The notes beneath the pieces are model-generated. The model did no database searches, was not told the DNA's origin, and saw only the letters and a program-made list of their open reading frames with translations. A stretch of DNA of 30,803 bases. Origin: Guyanagaster necrorhizus. Its lineage: Eukaryota > Basidiomycota > Agaricomycetes > Agaricales > Physalacriaceae. The position numbers and the translations under genes are program-made. This document shows, piece after piece, positions 20,078 through 30,708 of the stretch. Location: contig NW_025064914.1 of assembly GCF_019112545.1 (NCBI RefSeq), positions 1 through 30,803 of the forward strand, given 5' to 3'. Numbering within the stretch: position 1 is the stretch's first letter; every line of letters begins with the position of its first letter.

Positions 20078-20512
20078 GATGGCGACTGTTAAAGAGCGTA
20101 TAGCGCCGTCGAGAGCGGCGGGGCGATGGGCGTAAGGAAGGAAGAAGGTGACAGGAGTTCCAGGGTCCTTTTAGGAGGATCGGACCGAGCTGCCGCCCTA
20201 GACTTGAAATAGTCATTGACGACGGGCTTATCGCTGCTTGGCAGGAACGCAAGGCACATTTGCAAGAGGAGCGGTGATGCCCATATCGGGATGACGGATC
20301 GAATTAGGCTTGCAATAGCTGCCTTTTTTTGCCTCCCGCTAAGAGACCTGGAGGACTCTAAGAGCTCATTAATGCTCAGTACCCATTACTTCAAAAACTA
20401 TTCAAAGTAGCGACACAACTTGGCTTGCGCTGGATACAAAGGTTCTTGCTGTCCTCTCTGAAGATCGTTAGAAGACCCCCACTTCTATCCACGCTTATGA
20501 AGCCCGCTCAAA
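20078..20512. other. Intergenic between membrane protein and kinase relic
   Basis: A divergent promoter region between a minus-strand and a plus-strand gene. No open frame with a recognised domain and no clear TATA box was chosen. Confidence 0.35.
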
Positions 20513-22033
20513 ATGCTAGTCTCACCGATTCCGGGAGCTCATAACAAAGAAGAGATTGCCATCAATAATGAAGACTCTACGGAACTCTTCATCTGCATGG
20601 ACCAGCCTAGAAATAGATATCGACGTGGCGACTACCACCCCACTCAGGTTGGCGACGACTATGCGATCGGAAGGTACACCATCACCGGAAAACTGGGATG
20701 GGGAGAATATTCAACAGTCTGGATCGCACGCGACAATGAAGCAAATATGCAAGTCTGAACTTTGTGTATGACTTTGTGACTAATACCCTACGCAGCGATG
20801 CGGCTCTCAGGATCATGACTGGCGCGCGCCTGAATAATTTCATCTCCTTACTTTTGTGCTGATACCTAATCAGACGAGGCAACACAAGCGCCAGAACTCC
20901 ACGAGCTCGAGTACATTCAACACTTGCGCCGCCAAAACCCCACGCCCGGATACCCGCACGTCGTCCACCTTACAGACTCGTTCTACATCGACGACACCTA
21001 TGCGTCGTAACCGAAATGGCCCTATGCAATCTTCCCTCTCTGGTAGAGCAATCCTTTGCTGGCTACAGAATCCCAGAACACGGTGCAAAACACGTCATAC
21101 GAGACGTGCTCTCCGGCTTAGACTACGCTTACAACGATTGCAACATCATATACACAGGTAGGCCCTTCGTTTTTTTTTTCCTTCTCGTGCTAGTATTAAC
21201 ATTTGCATAGATGTCAAAATCACCAACGTCGTGACGACAGTCCCACAAGACGCGCTACCCAAAGAGGGTTTGGGGCACTCTAATCTCTGCCCAGCAGCAC
21301 ACGTTTCCAGATACCGATGGTACACCAGTCACGATAACAGAGAGCCCCAATTGTTCCCAAACTTGATCCAAAGGCGTGGGGTGAGCTTAGCTTCAAGTTG
21401 ATAGGCTTTGGTGTCGGTTACTGTATCGATGTCGTCCACTCCTTTCGAGTTACGCTAACGTACACTCGGAAGCTTGCTACGCGGACAAAACCGACGAACA
21501 CTTTACCCAGGAAGTTTGTCCTGTCGCTATACGTCCCCCCAGAGGTGGCTTTACGTGCTGGCTAGTGCACGTCGGTTGATATATGAAGCGCCGGGTGCAT
21601 GGTACCGTCTTTTGCTATCCTGTTGAAAAATGCTGATTGTGTAGCTGTATGGCATGTTCGTTGGGAAGCCTCTGTTCCACCGTTCGGTGTGATTCACTGC
21701 TTCTCCCCGCCTACCAGATGCAGGCCTTGGGCGAGTTCCCCACGAGCCTTCGGAATCGCAGTCGATTGAGCAAGGCGTGGTTCAGCAACGATGGTGAGAC
21801 CGAGTTTTGTGGTCTCCGAGTTCGTGTTCAGCTCCTTGTGCACAGGTACCCTTCGACACAAAGATGTATTTCCCAAGAAGTCTTTGGAAGCTTTGATAGA
21901 GGAGCAGAGTGGTGGCGCTGTGATATTGTCGCTGGATTGTATGGATTTTATGCGTAGGACGTTGACTATCGAGCCGAACGAACGTTCGAGTATTGAGGAG
22001 TTGTTGAGCCATTGGTGGCTCAATTCTAACTGA
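20513..22033 (+). pseudogene. SRPK-like protein kinase pseudogene
   Basis: Kinase subdomains appear in order. The N-lobe exon 20513-20752 has RRGDYHPTQVGDDYAIGRYT and an intact glycine loop GKLGWGEYSTVW. After an intron, AALRIMTG stands where VALKIM is usual (beta-3 Lys replaced by Arg). Then come ELHELEYIQHLRRQNP (20874 on), CVVTEMALCNLPSLV in a shifted frame, and the catalytic loop IIYTDVKITNVV (His of HRD replaced by Tyr, Asp kept). KLIGFGVGY has Gly where the DFG Asp belongs. PPEVALRAG with a following stop and CMDFMRRTLTIEPNERSS at the C-terminus complete it. Frame changes at about 21003, 21340 and 21570, plus stops, are not explained by splicing. A second copy of the PPEVALRAG region lies at 25900-26085. 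Loss of two catalytic residues and the frameshifts point to a pseudogene. Confidence 0.8.
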
Positions 22034-22127
22034 GATGTTCCATGTTATATATCTATACGATGGAGCGGGTCTCTACATACTTTTCTCACGAAGCAAAGAT
22101 CTATTGGGCGAAGGAGTATGGTCGTAA

Positions 22128-22489
22128 TACATCCACATCACGTATGATCGTCTGTTGCTCCAATTCTATGAAGACCATTCAGAGCAGCTCAAAAAAAGGT
22201 ACGACCACGAAACTGCGTAAGTTACCTTGAAATTGAATGCGAACTCGTCCTCTGCAGCATCGACCCTTGGAGGATGACGTCTCTGCGGACTCTGGATGAT
22301 TTGTCGTGCTGGCTCTTCGAGTGCCATAATTCCTGGAGCAGGATTTGGGATGGAGAACATGCCGAATTTGACTCACCCCTAGCTGGCGTAGCATATGGAT
22401 TCAAGAAACAGACGGGAGCCAAACATAACGTTCACAAAAACGAGCGCCCTTTGGTTCTGCGGAAGTATCTACAGCACTCCCTTCAAGTG
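22128..22489 (+). CDS. Unidentified spliced gene, partial
   Basis: An open frame at 22128-22216 (RLLLQFYEDHSEQLKKRYDH) ends at a perfect donor, GTAAGT. The intron 22217-22257 (41 bp, tctgcag acceptor) joins it in phase to 22258-22489 (DPWRMTSLRTLDDLSCWLFE, then FECHNSWSRIWDGEHAEF), which ends at a second perfect donor, GTGAGT. This continuity across a consensus intron supports a real gene. An in-frame TAA at 22125-22127 means an upstream exon or a frameshift; the start is unknown. Possible acceptors at 22536 and about 22571 lead to stops within a few codons. No family is recognised. It begins about 100 bp after the kinase relic and may be independent of it. Confidence 0.45.
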
Positions 22490-23040
22490 GTGAGTTACCT
22501 GCGCGAGTACATTGTCAGTGCATGGATGCACCAGCCCTGGGTGTGCAACAATTGACGACAGCCACAACAAGGATTCCATGACGTGCCTGTTATAGGAGCC
22601 GAATTTGTTCTCCAGCACCTCCACGCTACCCATCCAGGTAGTTCTGTCGTGCCATCGTCGGCCGTCGTCAAGATTCGACGAGGGAACTAGTAAGTAACCA
22701 GCGGGATCCTAAACGTTGAGTATATGCGCAAAATCAGCTGTAACGGAGTACCAGGGATTAGCGTGGTGAAAATAGACGCGATAGTACGAAGCAGACTGAA
22801 AGGAAAATCAATTGAATTTCAAAATCAAATCTGCCTTCTACTTCTTTATCTCGTTATCGTTTTCCTGGACCACCGAAATTTTCGCTCGGCAGTAGATATG
22901 AGCACTGAAGAACCTCTGGAACACAGTGAGCACGTGTCGTCATCTAACGCCGCTTAACGCATGTGTGTCAATGCGAACAGCGGATTTTTGATCTAACAGT
23001 TTCTTTCCCTCCGATTTCGCCCCAGCACCGAGGCCGCATC
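22490..23040. other. Intergenic, no gene recognised
   Basis: Includes the possible 3' end of the spliced gene before it. The plus frame 22724-22957 (77 aa) shows no domain. Nothing else is visible. Confidence 0.35.
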
Positions 23041-23338
23041 CATCCGAGTCGCGAGGACTGGGTCGCTAATACTCCGGAAATTTTTATGCGCCGTTTTGGT
23101 AATGGCGGATGGATCGGGGGCCAGGCGATAAGGACACTGCCTTTCGAAGGGCCAGAAAAGGTGGGAAGGTAAATCTGATTATCATGGCCGTGGATGCATC
23201 CGAGTCGGAAGACAGGGTGGGAACATTTTCTCTGCTGTTTTCGTAATCAATGGATCGAGGGCGATACGGATATTGCTTCTGGCAGAGATGGACTGGTAAC
23301 ATCTGACTATAATGGTCGTGGACTCGAGCTCCATCTTT
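23041..23338 (+). repeat. Imperfect tandem duplication, about 156-bp unit
   Basis: Unit 1 starts catccgagtcgcgagg at 23041 and unit 2 catccgagtcggaaga at 23197. They share in order ccgttttggtaatgg / ctgttttcgtaatca, atggatcgggggc / atggatcgagggc, and atctgattatcatggccgtgga / atctgactataatggtcgtgga. Spacing is kept with small indels. Neither unit has a recognised coding function. Confidence 0.7.
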
Positions 23339-24348
23339 ACTGGATGATGTCTCAATTATGATCTTTCAGTCTTGAGGCATACTTGGCTGAATTTGTAGTG
23401 GCATGAACATACTAGAAGCCGTGGACTAGTCTGTTCCTTACAGCTGTTTGGATAGAGTTTGACAGTGACACGCTTTTCGTGAAAGAAGAGAGCCGGAGTC
23501 CGAGCCTTCTTTCATCAGCTACATGCCGTCTTCCTTTCCTTCATCACACCATCCGAAGCAGTGCTAAAATTGTCTTTCCAGTTTTCAAAAATTCAAAGTC
23601 AATGGATCCCGCCACCTGGTTAACAAGAAACTAGCAGGAGCGTTGAGTAGAAACTGAGGTGAGGTTATTGAGGGATGCGCACCAAAATGAAGTTCATTTG
23701 ATGGCCAAAGTTGGAATGGTCTTCATCTGTATAAAAATGCCTCAGTGTCATATCTTCACTTCTTGATATGTTATCTTCTAGCTGCTCATATCGCACTAGT
23801 CATTCCGACAGTAACGTCGACGTAACACCGTCCAGCCATTGCTTACGGGACAAGGGCACAAAGCCTACGCGTTTAATGGTCTGAGTTTGCCGTACTCCTC
23901 ATCTGGGATGGGTTTTGCTTGCGTGTCAGCTCAGAATCTCTAAGGCCAGTGACGTAATGGCTTGATGGCCATTGATGTTCACGTCATTGACTGCGGCAAT
24001 CGAGATCGCTTGTTAGGTTCTGTCGTAGTGTGCCTCATGTTCAATTGAACTTCTAAAGAGTCAATTGCCCCAGGCAAGCGTTTTCGCATGCCCATTCATC
24101 ATGTCACCTCGGCACGAAGTAACTTACGGCATTAATTAAAATCAACACGTCCGTCCCGTTACAAGCCTGCTCAAAGAGTAAGCCACATTTCTTCCCGAAA
24201 TATCATATGCTAATGGTAACACACCAGCCAAAGATTTCTGCCTAATAATTTAATTCCTAAGGCGGATATTGATATGGTCTCCGCAACTTGTCGACAGCTT
24301 ATTCCTTCAGGAAAATTGAACCCATTGTCATTCCGACGATTGTAAATG
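23339..24348. other. Upstream region of STS2, no gene recognised
   Basis: About 1 kb of AT-balanced, CpG-normal DNA without a domain-bearing frame. A TATA-like gtataaaaatg occurs near 23731 with no gene behind it. It presumably holds the STS2 promoter. Confidence 0.4.
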
Positions 24349-24356
24349 TATAAAAG
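24349..24356 (+). promoter_or_regulatory. TATA box of STS2
   Basis: TATAAAAG ends 47 bp before the ATG at 24403, the same distance as in STS1. Confidence 0.65.
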
Positions 24357-24402
24357 TTCAGAACATATCGCGATTACAGAAACATCAGCTTCCCTTGGCA
24401 GC

Positions 24403-25695
24403 ATGGACACTCAATCTGACGTTGTATTCCGCATTCCTGATACCCTCGCTTACTGGCCATGGCCACGAAATAACAATCCTCATTACGAGGAAGTAAAGGC
24501 TGTGTCGAATACTTGGTTTCGGTCGTTAAAAGCATTTCGGCCAGAAGCTCAGCGGTAGGCTCCCAGGTACCTCCGTTTTTCCCCGCTCATTGCGCATTTC
24601 CAGAGCATATGAGCGCTGTGATTCTAGTATGATATTTCCTCTAAAGTCACAGTATATGGTGATTACTGACGCCGACCCAAGGTTTGTTGGCTTCACTAGC
24701 ATACTCGACAGCAACAAAGGGTACGGAGTTCGATCCCTGGTCCATTTGCTTCTAATCCCCTTTCATAGAACATCTTCGCACCGGATGTGATCTGTTCCAC
24801 GTAGTGTTCGCTTTCGACGAGTATACTGACAGTGCACCACCCGAAATTGTCCGACAATACGCAGATATCGTTATGGACGCTATTAAAAACCCTTCCAAAC
24901 CGCGACCTACTGACGAGGTCGTTCTTGGGGTCATTGCACAAGAGTACGGGTATTTTATTTGCATGCCAAGGTGATTCTGACCATCAACTACAGGTTCTGG
25001 GCTCTTAGTGTAAAGTCGGCCAGCAATACATCTCAGAAGCACTTCATTGAAGGTTTTGGGAATTATGTGGCTGCTGTGGTCCAAGAAGCAAAGGATCGGC
25101 ACCATCATCATATTCGGAATGTCGAAGATTACTTTGATATTCGTCGTCAGACTGTCGGTGCCTACCCGTCGTACGCACTGTTAGAACTTGGCTACGACTT
25201 GCCTGACGAGGTGTTCAACCACCCAATTGTCGTCGCTCTGCGACGTCTGGGCGTCGATATGATAATTTTGGATAATGTAGGCTTTTCTAGATTTTCGTCC
25301 TCTTCCAACGCTCATCATGTTCCTAGGACCTCGCTTCATATAATAAGGAACAAGCCTTGGAAGAGTACCCTCATAACATTCTGACGTCTGTCATGAACGA
25401 CCGGAACTGCGACCTTCATGATGCACTCTCCTGGGTGGAAGATCGTTATCGGTTGACCAGGAATACATTTCTGAGGCTGTGGACGGAGATACCATCGTGG
25501 GGACCTGAGACCGATGCCACTGCATCTCTCTACTTGCATGGCCTCGCAAGCTGTGTCCGGGGTAACGAATGTTGGAATTTCGAAAGTGGGCGGTACTTTG
25601 GATCCAGCGGCAGAGCGGTTCAACAGCATAGGATGGTTACTCTTATGCCCAAGCAGCTTTCAGCAAGCGAGCCACTTCTCGTACACGCATATTAA
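24403..25695 (+). CDS. Sesquiterpene synthase, class I terpene cyclase (STS2)
   Basis: Paralogue of STS1 with the same reaction class (farnesyl diphosphate cyclisation, Mg2+-dependent). Six exons: 24403-24554, 24604-24626, 24682-24720, 24769-24943, 24994-25276 and 25327-25695. The first five exons have exactly the lengths of those in STS1 (152, 23, 39, 175, 283 nt), and all introns are GT-AG at the same positions. The protein is 346 aa; the last exon is 9 nt shorter. FDEYTD and NDLASYNKE are both intact, as is [10 protein letters not shown] at the C-terminus. The residues before the first metal motif differ from STS1 (CDLFHVVFA against CDMMNLLFT), and so do the ones after the NSE motif (EEYPHN against EECPHN), so the product may differ. 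It is the first of the window's pair to be followed by a kinase fragment (25900-26085). No defects seen. Confidence 0.95.
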
Positions 25696-25899
25696 CCTCT
25701 TTCGTGGCTCACTATTCCATCGTGCTGCTTTATGCAGTCCCGAACGCCTTGTGTACAAATTCTCAATAATTAAAAGTTTCATATATAAGGATTGTCCTCT
25801 TCTGTCTGCTCGAGAGATCATGTTTTGTGGTGTGCTGGATACTATGCTACTTAGTACTTATCCGGAGGAAACTGAAACGCACTTTACTTGAGAATCAAT

Positions 25900-26085
25900 T
25901 GAGAGTACTGCAAACACTTTACCAGGAGGCTTGTCCCATCCGCATATGTCCTCCAGAGGCGGCTCTACGTGCTGGCAGGAATAAATCGGTTGATATATGG
26001 ACCGCCGGCTGCATGATAGTACCGTCATTTTTACCTCCCCTTGAAAGATGCTAACTGCATAGTTACATGGCATGCTTGTTAGGAA
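25900..26085 (+). pseudogene. SRPK-like kinase fragment behind STS2
   Basis: About 190 bp match 21490-21660 of the kinase pseudogene. ACPIRICPPEAALRAGR followed by KSVDIWTAGCMIV is the activation-segment end (APE-like PPE) and the DxW helix of the kinase C-lobe. The frame here is better preserved than in the larger relic (DIWTAGCM is readable), but nothing else of the kinase is present: no glycine loop, HRD or DFG. It begins 205 bp after the STS2 stop codon. It marks a duplication or rearrangement that copied part of the kinase. Confidence 0.75.
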
Positions 26086-26211
26086 ACAGTGGAGTAAATC
26101 GGTCGATACCTGAAATGTTGTATATTGTATTGTAGGTCTTCTCACTTGTGGACCCATTCCGATCTTTCATCCCGAGATATGTAGTGGGACGGACTCGTTA
26201 GTAGACACGAG

Positions 26212-27636
26212 AAAATAAATAACTTTGAGAAGTGTATTGGAAAGGAAGAAAAAAAGTGATAGCATGCATACAATAGTAATTGTACTAATACAGTGTAGCA
26301 TCTGCAACTGATGGTCTGTATATTAAAACCACCTCAAGGTGAAAACAAGAGTCTCAAGGAAAACCAATTAAGAGTAAGGCATTGGAGTCTATCTATGTTC
26401 ACTACTTACCTTCACACCAAACCAGATATAGATGTCAAAGTTTTCAAAAAATGAAATGCATCAGTTTGGGTCCTCCATCCACTGAGAAGCAGAGAAGGGA
26501 CCTGCAGCTCTGAGAAAATCAGCTGAATTCTACTGGCATGGCCATGAATTGTTAACCCACCATGACAGTAATTGTCTGTACAAAAAACCACAAACACTCA
26601 TCCCTCCTGCTCCATCAAATGAATGCTCTCTCTACTCATTCACCACTTGATCACTCCATTATGATGAAAATTGATTGCAAGTGCCACAGTCAGTATATGC
26701 AGTGGTGCCAGTCTTGCAACCTCTAGGATATCATCAATCCAGAATAACAGGTTCTCCACTGTGGACACCCTGGAATTGTAGAAAGCAAGTGCCATTATAT
26801 CCAGACTTGATGAGCATGGATACACCTCAACAGGCATGCTGACCTCAAAGATCCCAAGATAGCAAGGCAATGCAAGAAAGACAGGAAATGGTGATGTGCT
26901 TGGTAATGGCTAAGTGGCTAAGAGAAGTGAATAAGGAGTGTACTCTCAACACTAATATCTAACCACTCAATACATTATCACCAAATACAATTGAGGTTAG
27001 TTGTTTCAAGTATGATAGAAGCACTCTGCAGTCTTGAATAAAGCAAGAGAACAGTTGATAAATATGGTTATTCAGTCTTATCTTGCCTTCTAAGATGCAA
27101 TACTCATGAGAGTAGTTTATCATGATTGTTAAGTACAATTAAGACTTAGAATTGATGCACAATTGCACTCCAAATCAACTTAGAATATTCTGAAACCCAA
27201 ATACTAAGTCTATCAAGCACTTAGGCTTGACTAGCTGCACTCTTGGCAGGCTAGCAGTCCTCAAAACTGAAGAACTTGTATTCTGACACTGAAACCCTTA
27301 TAGTTTGGAACTCAAATTAATCTAAAACCCAAAATACAGTTAATATTCCAGTCCTATCCTGTTATGCTACCACAAAATAATCACCAATGTCTGGCACTGC
27401 TTCCACCAGAGTCCAAGTCTGGATTGCACTGTTGCTGTTGATATAGAAGTATGATAAGAATGATGAGACAAGCAATGAGAATATGAGGAAGAGAAATGAA
27501 TTGGCAAGGCTGGTAGAATATGTCCACCAGTGTGGCAGTGGTATTCATACCAGACAGTCAAAGAGTTTAGTAAGTATATTAAACCTTAGCTCAAGACTGA
27601 GATACATTGCTGTAAGATACTGTCTCTAAATACTTT
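26212..27636. other. CpG-depleted repeat DNA, unidentified
   Basis: CpG nearly vanishes at about 26212 and stays rare up to the copia LTR. Frames are short on both strands; minus 26640-26870 (76 aa, with TVENLLFWIDDILEVARLAP) and 26412-26597 are the most protein-like but match nothing I know. The arm 26887-26997 pairs in inverted orientation with the first 112 bp of the window. I infer decayed mobile-element DNA of unknown class. Confidence 0.5.
26887..26997 (-). repeat. Inverted repeat arm, partner at 1-112
   Basis: Reverse complement of 1-112 with mostly transition differences. The match stops where the left copy enters gypsy RNase H sequence. Both arms lie in CpG-depleted DNA. Confidence 0.75.
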
Positions 27637-27873
27637 TGTTGGATTAGCAAGCAGGAGCTCCATCATATTCTGCCGGCCAAGCTCAATACTCCTTTATGTC
27701 GGGATGGACTATATATATTGAATACAGTCTGTCAAGCACCCTCACCATGTTTCTGCTTATCACTACACTGTGTGAGGGTGAGTATCTACTTATATTACTT
27801 CATTTATGTCACTGATTGGTATTCTGTAGTCTACATTATAGCTAACAGCATACTCTATTAGGTGCTACAAACA
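27637..27873 (+). mobile_element. 5' LTR of the right-hand Ty1/copia element
   Basis: About 237 bp beginning TGTTGGATTAGC and ending about CTACAAACA, with a central tatatata promoter-like run near 27711. Gag starts 64 bp further on. The right edge is judged from TG...CA termini and the distance to gag only, because no second LTR of this element lies in the window. It is a different family from the LTR at 4589-4828, although the lengths are alike. A primer-binding site was not identified. Confidence 0.6.
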
Positions 27874-27936
27874 TGCATCACTTTCTTAGAGATTATATGG
27901 CCCTGAGAATTACTCTATCCCATCCTTCATACTCAA

Positions 27937-30708
27937 ATGACTTCTGCCATTGCTGCCTTGACTACAGGCCTACCATCAAATGTCTCCACACTGAACACAT
28001 CTGATGACAACTGGTCCATCTTCTACCTCTGCTTTTCCACTGGTGTTCAAGCCAAAGGGAAATGGGATCACTTCGATGGATCCAAGCCCAAACCCTCTCT
28101 CACTGCACCCACAACAGCTCTCATGGCTGAGCTAGATGAATGGGAGAAAGATGAGGCTGTAGCCAAGAACCTCCTGCTCTCGAAGATCTCTGACTCAGTT
28201 GCTATAAAGATTCAGCATCTTCTCACAGTTGCTGTAGCCTGGTCAAAGATTGAAAAAGAGTTTACTGATAAAAGCAGCTATGCACAAACCGACCTTCAGC
28301 AGCAGTTTATGGAGTCACATTGCCTGGCCAAAGGCAATATTCATGAGTTTCTTGACAGTCTGTTAATGAAATAGGAGTCATTAGCTTCCATCAGTGTCAT
28401 CATCAAGGAGAAGAATTACCGCTCAACAATTCTCACCTCTATCTCTCCCTATCTTGCTAAGCATGCATTGACTCTCCTTATGGCCGCAAAGCTTTTTAGT
28501 TCCAACAAGAAAGTTGATCCCAAGAACCTGATCTATGCCATTTCTGAGGAATATGACCAACTGGAGCATGAGCGAGCCAAGCGTAGTCGGCAGTCTGAAA
28601 AGGGAAAGGACTTGGAGCAAGATGAAGCCATGTCTGTTTCATCAAGCTCAGGTGGCAATAAGAAGGGCAAAAAACCCAGCAAGAAATTATGCTGGGGATG
28701 TAGAAAAGAAGGACACTTCAAAAACAAATGCCCTGAGAAGAAGTCATCAGACAATGACAGCAAGGCCTCTAGATCAAAGGGTGAAATAGCCAATGTGGCT
28801 GAGGAATCGTCAGATTCAGACTGGGAAGACGGCAGTGCATTCAGAGTTGATGATGCTAATGACATGCTATCGCTGACTGCAGTTTCTGAGTCAGACAAGT
28901 CTGAAGTTGAGGGCTTATCAGAGAACTCAGAGGATAAAGACAATGGTACTGACCTTTTTTCAGAGGTTGATGATGAGTCATGGGATGAGCTGAGCAGCAC
29001 ATTGTTCTCAGATGTTGACTGGAGTGATGTGAACTCCTTTGTTGACAAGCAATTGGATGCCACATCTGGCATGCTGACTTTGGAGGATGTATCTGCTTCT
29101 GAAGAGTCAGTTGCAGCTGTTACCAACACTGTAAACTCACCCAATGTTCAAATTCATACTGAACTCTATGACTCTGGCTGTACATGCCATATTTCCCCTT
29201 ACCATGATGATTTCAACTCATTCCAGTCTGTTCCACCCAAAGCATTCTATGCTATGAACACTCAAAAATTTTCTGCAGCTGGAAAGGGTGTGATGAGCAT
29301 TGATATGCCAAATAGTGCAAATGCGAGCAATCTGCAACTCACTGAGGTCATGTACTCTCCTGAAGTTGGCTATACACTCATTTCAGTTGGCTGACTTGAC
29401 AATCTTGGTTTCAAGTTGACTTTCGGTGGCAGAAAATGCACCATCCATGCACCAGATGGAAAGGTTGTTGGGATTGTCCCAAAAGATGATGGTGGCCTAT
29501 ATTGGATTTGTCATGAGAGAGATTTGGCTGGGACAGCTGAGGAGATGCTTACTCTAGATCAATTGCACTGCTGCATGGGCCACATTTCACCTGAAGTTGC
29601 TCACCATCTGGTTGAAAAAGGCTTCATGACTGGAGTAAAGCTTGACAAGTCATCTGGAGAACCACGGTTCTGTGAGTCATATGTCTATGCTAAAGCTACA
29701 CAAAAGCCAGTGTCTAAGGCTCAAGGGGAAGAATATGCAACCAATATTGAAGATGAAATTCACTCTGATTTATGGGGACCTGCACCTGTAGAATCCCTGC
29801 ATAAATGCTGTTACTTCATCTCTTTCATTGATGACAGCACTTGTTGGGCTTACCTTGAATTCTTATGCCAGAAGAGTGAAGCTTTCACAGTGTACAAAAC
29901 CTATGAAGCTTGCATCCACACTCAGCATGACCACCCTGTAAAAATCCTCTATTCAGACCATAGAGGTGAATACTTTGACAAAGTGTTTGTCTTGCATCTG
30001 AAAAATGCTGGCATGGCAAGAAAGATGACTGTGCATGATATGCCACAGCACAATGGAGTGGCTGAAAGGTATAATTGCACAGTTATCGAAAAAGTCAGGG
30101 CTATGCTACATTCAAGTGGCTTATCTCACTTCTTATGGGCTGAGGCTGTTCGCCATGCTATCTGGGTCCTCAACAGAACATCGATAAAGGCTCTAGATAG
30201 AATGATTTCTTATGAAGCTGTCATAGGGAAGAAGCCAGATCTAAAAGGGTTGTGGGAATGGGGAGAGAAATGCTGGGTACACCTTGAGACTAAGGCTATG
30301 AAGCTGAATGGCCACATATATAAAGGTTGGTGGATTGGATTTGATGAAACAAGCAATGGATCCCATGTCTACTGGACAGAGAGCAAGATGGTGTCCATCA
30401 AGTGAAATGTCTATTTCGACACAACTCATATTGCCACTGACGATCTTGAAGAGGAGGAAGACATTGAGCTACACAAGATTCTGTCAATGCCAAAAACTCA
30501 GTCCAATCCACCTACTGCAAAGCCATCACAGGTGTCACCTACCCCCAAAGTCCAGCCTACAGTCCAATCCATAGTTGAAGAAACCCATTCCAGATGCACT
30601 CAAAAGCCTAGCCAGCAGGTGCTGGACCTCATCTCTGGCAAAGGCAGTGTATCGGCATGCCCAAGCAATCTTGTAGTATCTGTTGGTGTTCAGTTACCAG
30701 TTGCCAAT
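27937..30708 (+). pseudogene. Ty1/copia gag-pol (gag, protease, integrase), truncated
   Basis: One reading frame runs from ATG at 27937 to the break, interrupted by stops at 28372 (TAG), 29392 (TGA) and 30403 (TGA); no frameshift is needed. Gag is at 27937-28900 with a zinc knuckle CWGCRKEGHFKNKC (C-x2-C-x4-H-x4-C) near 28690. An acidic Ser/Asp-rich linker follows, then the protease with LYDSGCTCHISPY at 29164. The integrase zinc domain is MGHISPEVAHHL, but its second cysteine is Tyr (CESYVYAK). The catalytic residues sit in DEIHSDLWGP, YSDHRGEYFD and HNGVAERYN, all with the acidic residue present. The RT and RNase H expected next are missing: the frame meets TGTTG at 30709. The stops fit single C-to-T changes, typical of cytosine deamination. 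Not capable of making a full polyprotein. Confidence 0.9.

Noticed and set aside
19863..20252. 129-aa minus-strand ORF
   Set aside because: Overlaps the better-supported two-pass membrane protein in another frame and has the Arg/Pro-rich look of a shadow frame.
28533..29144. 203-aa minus-strand open frame, Ser/Asp-rich
   Set aside because: It is the antisense of the acidic Ser/Asp-rich part of copia gag-pol, whose plus frame has a clear zinc knuckle and protease.
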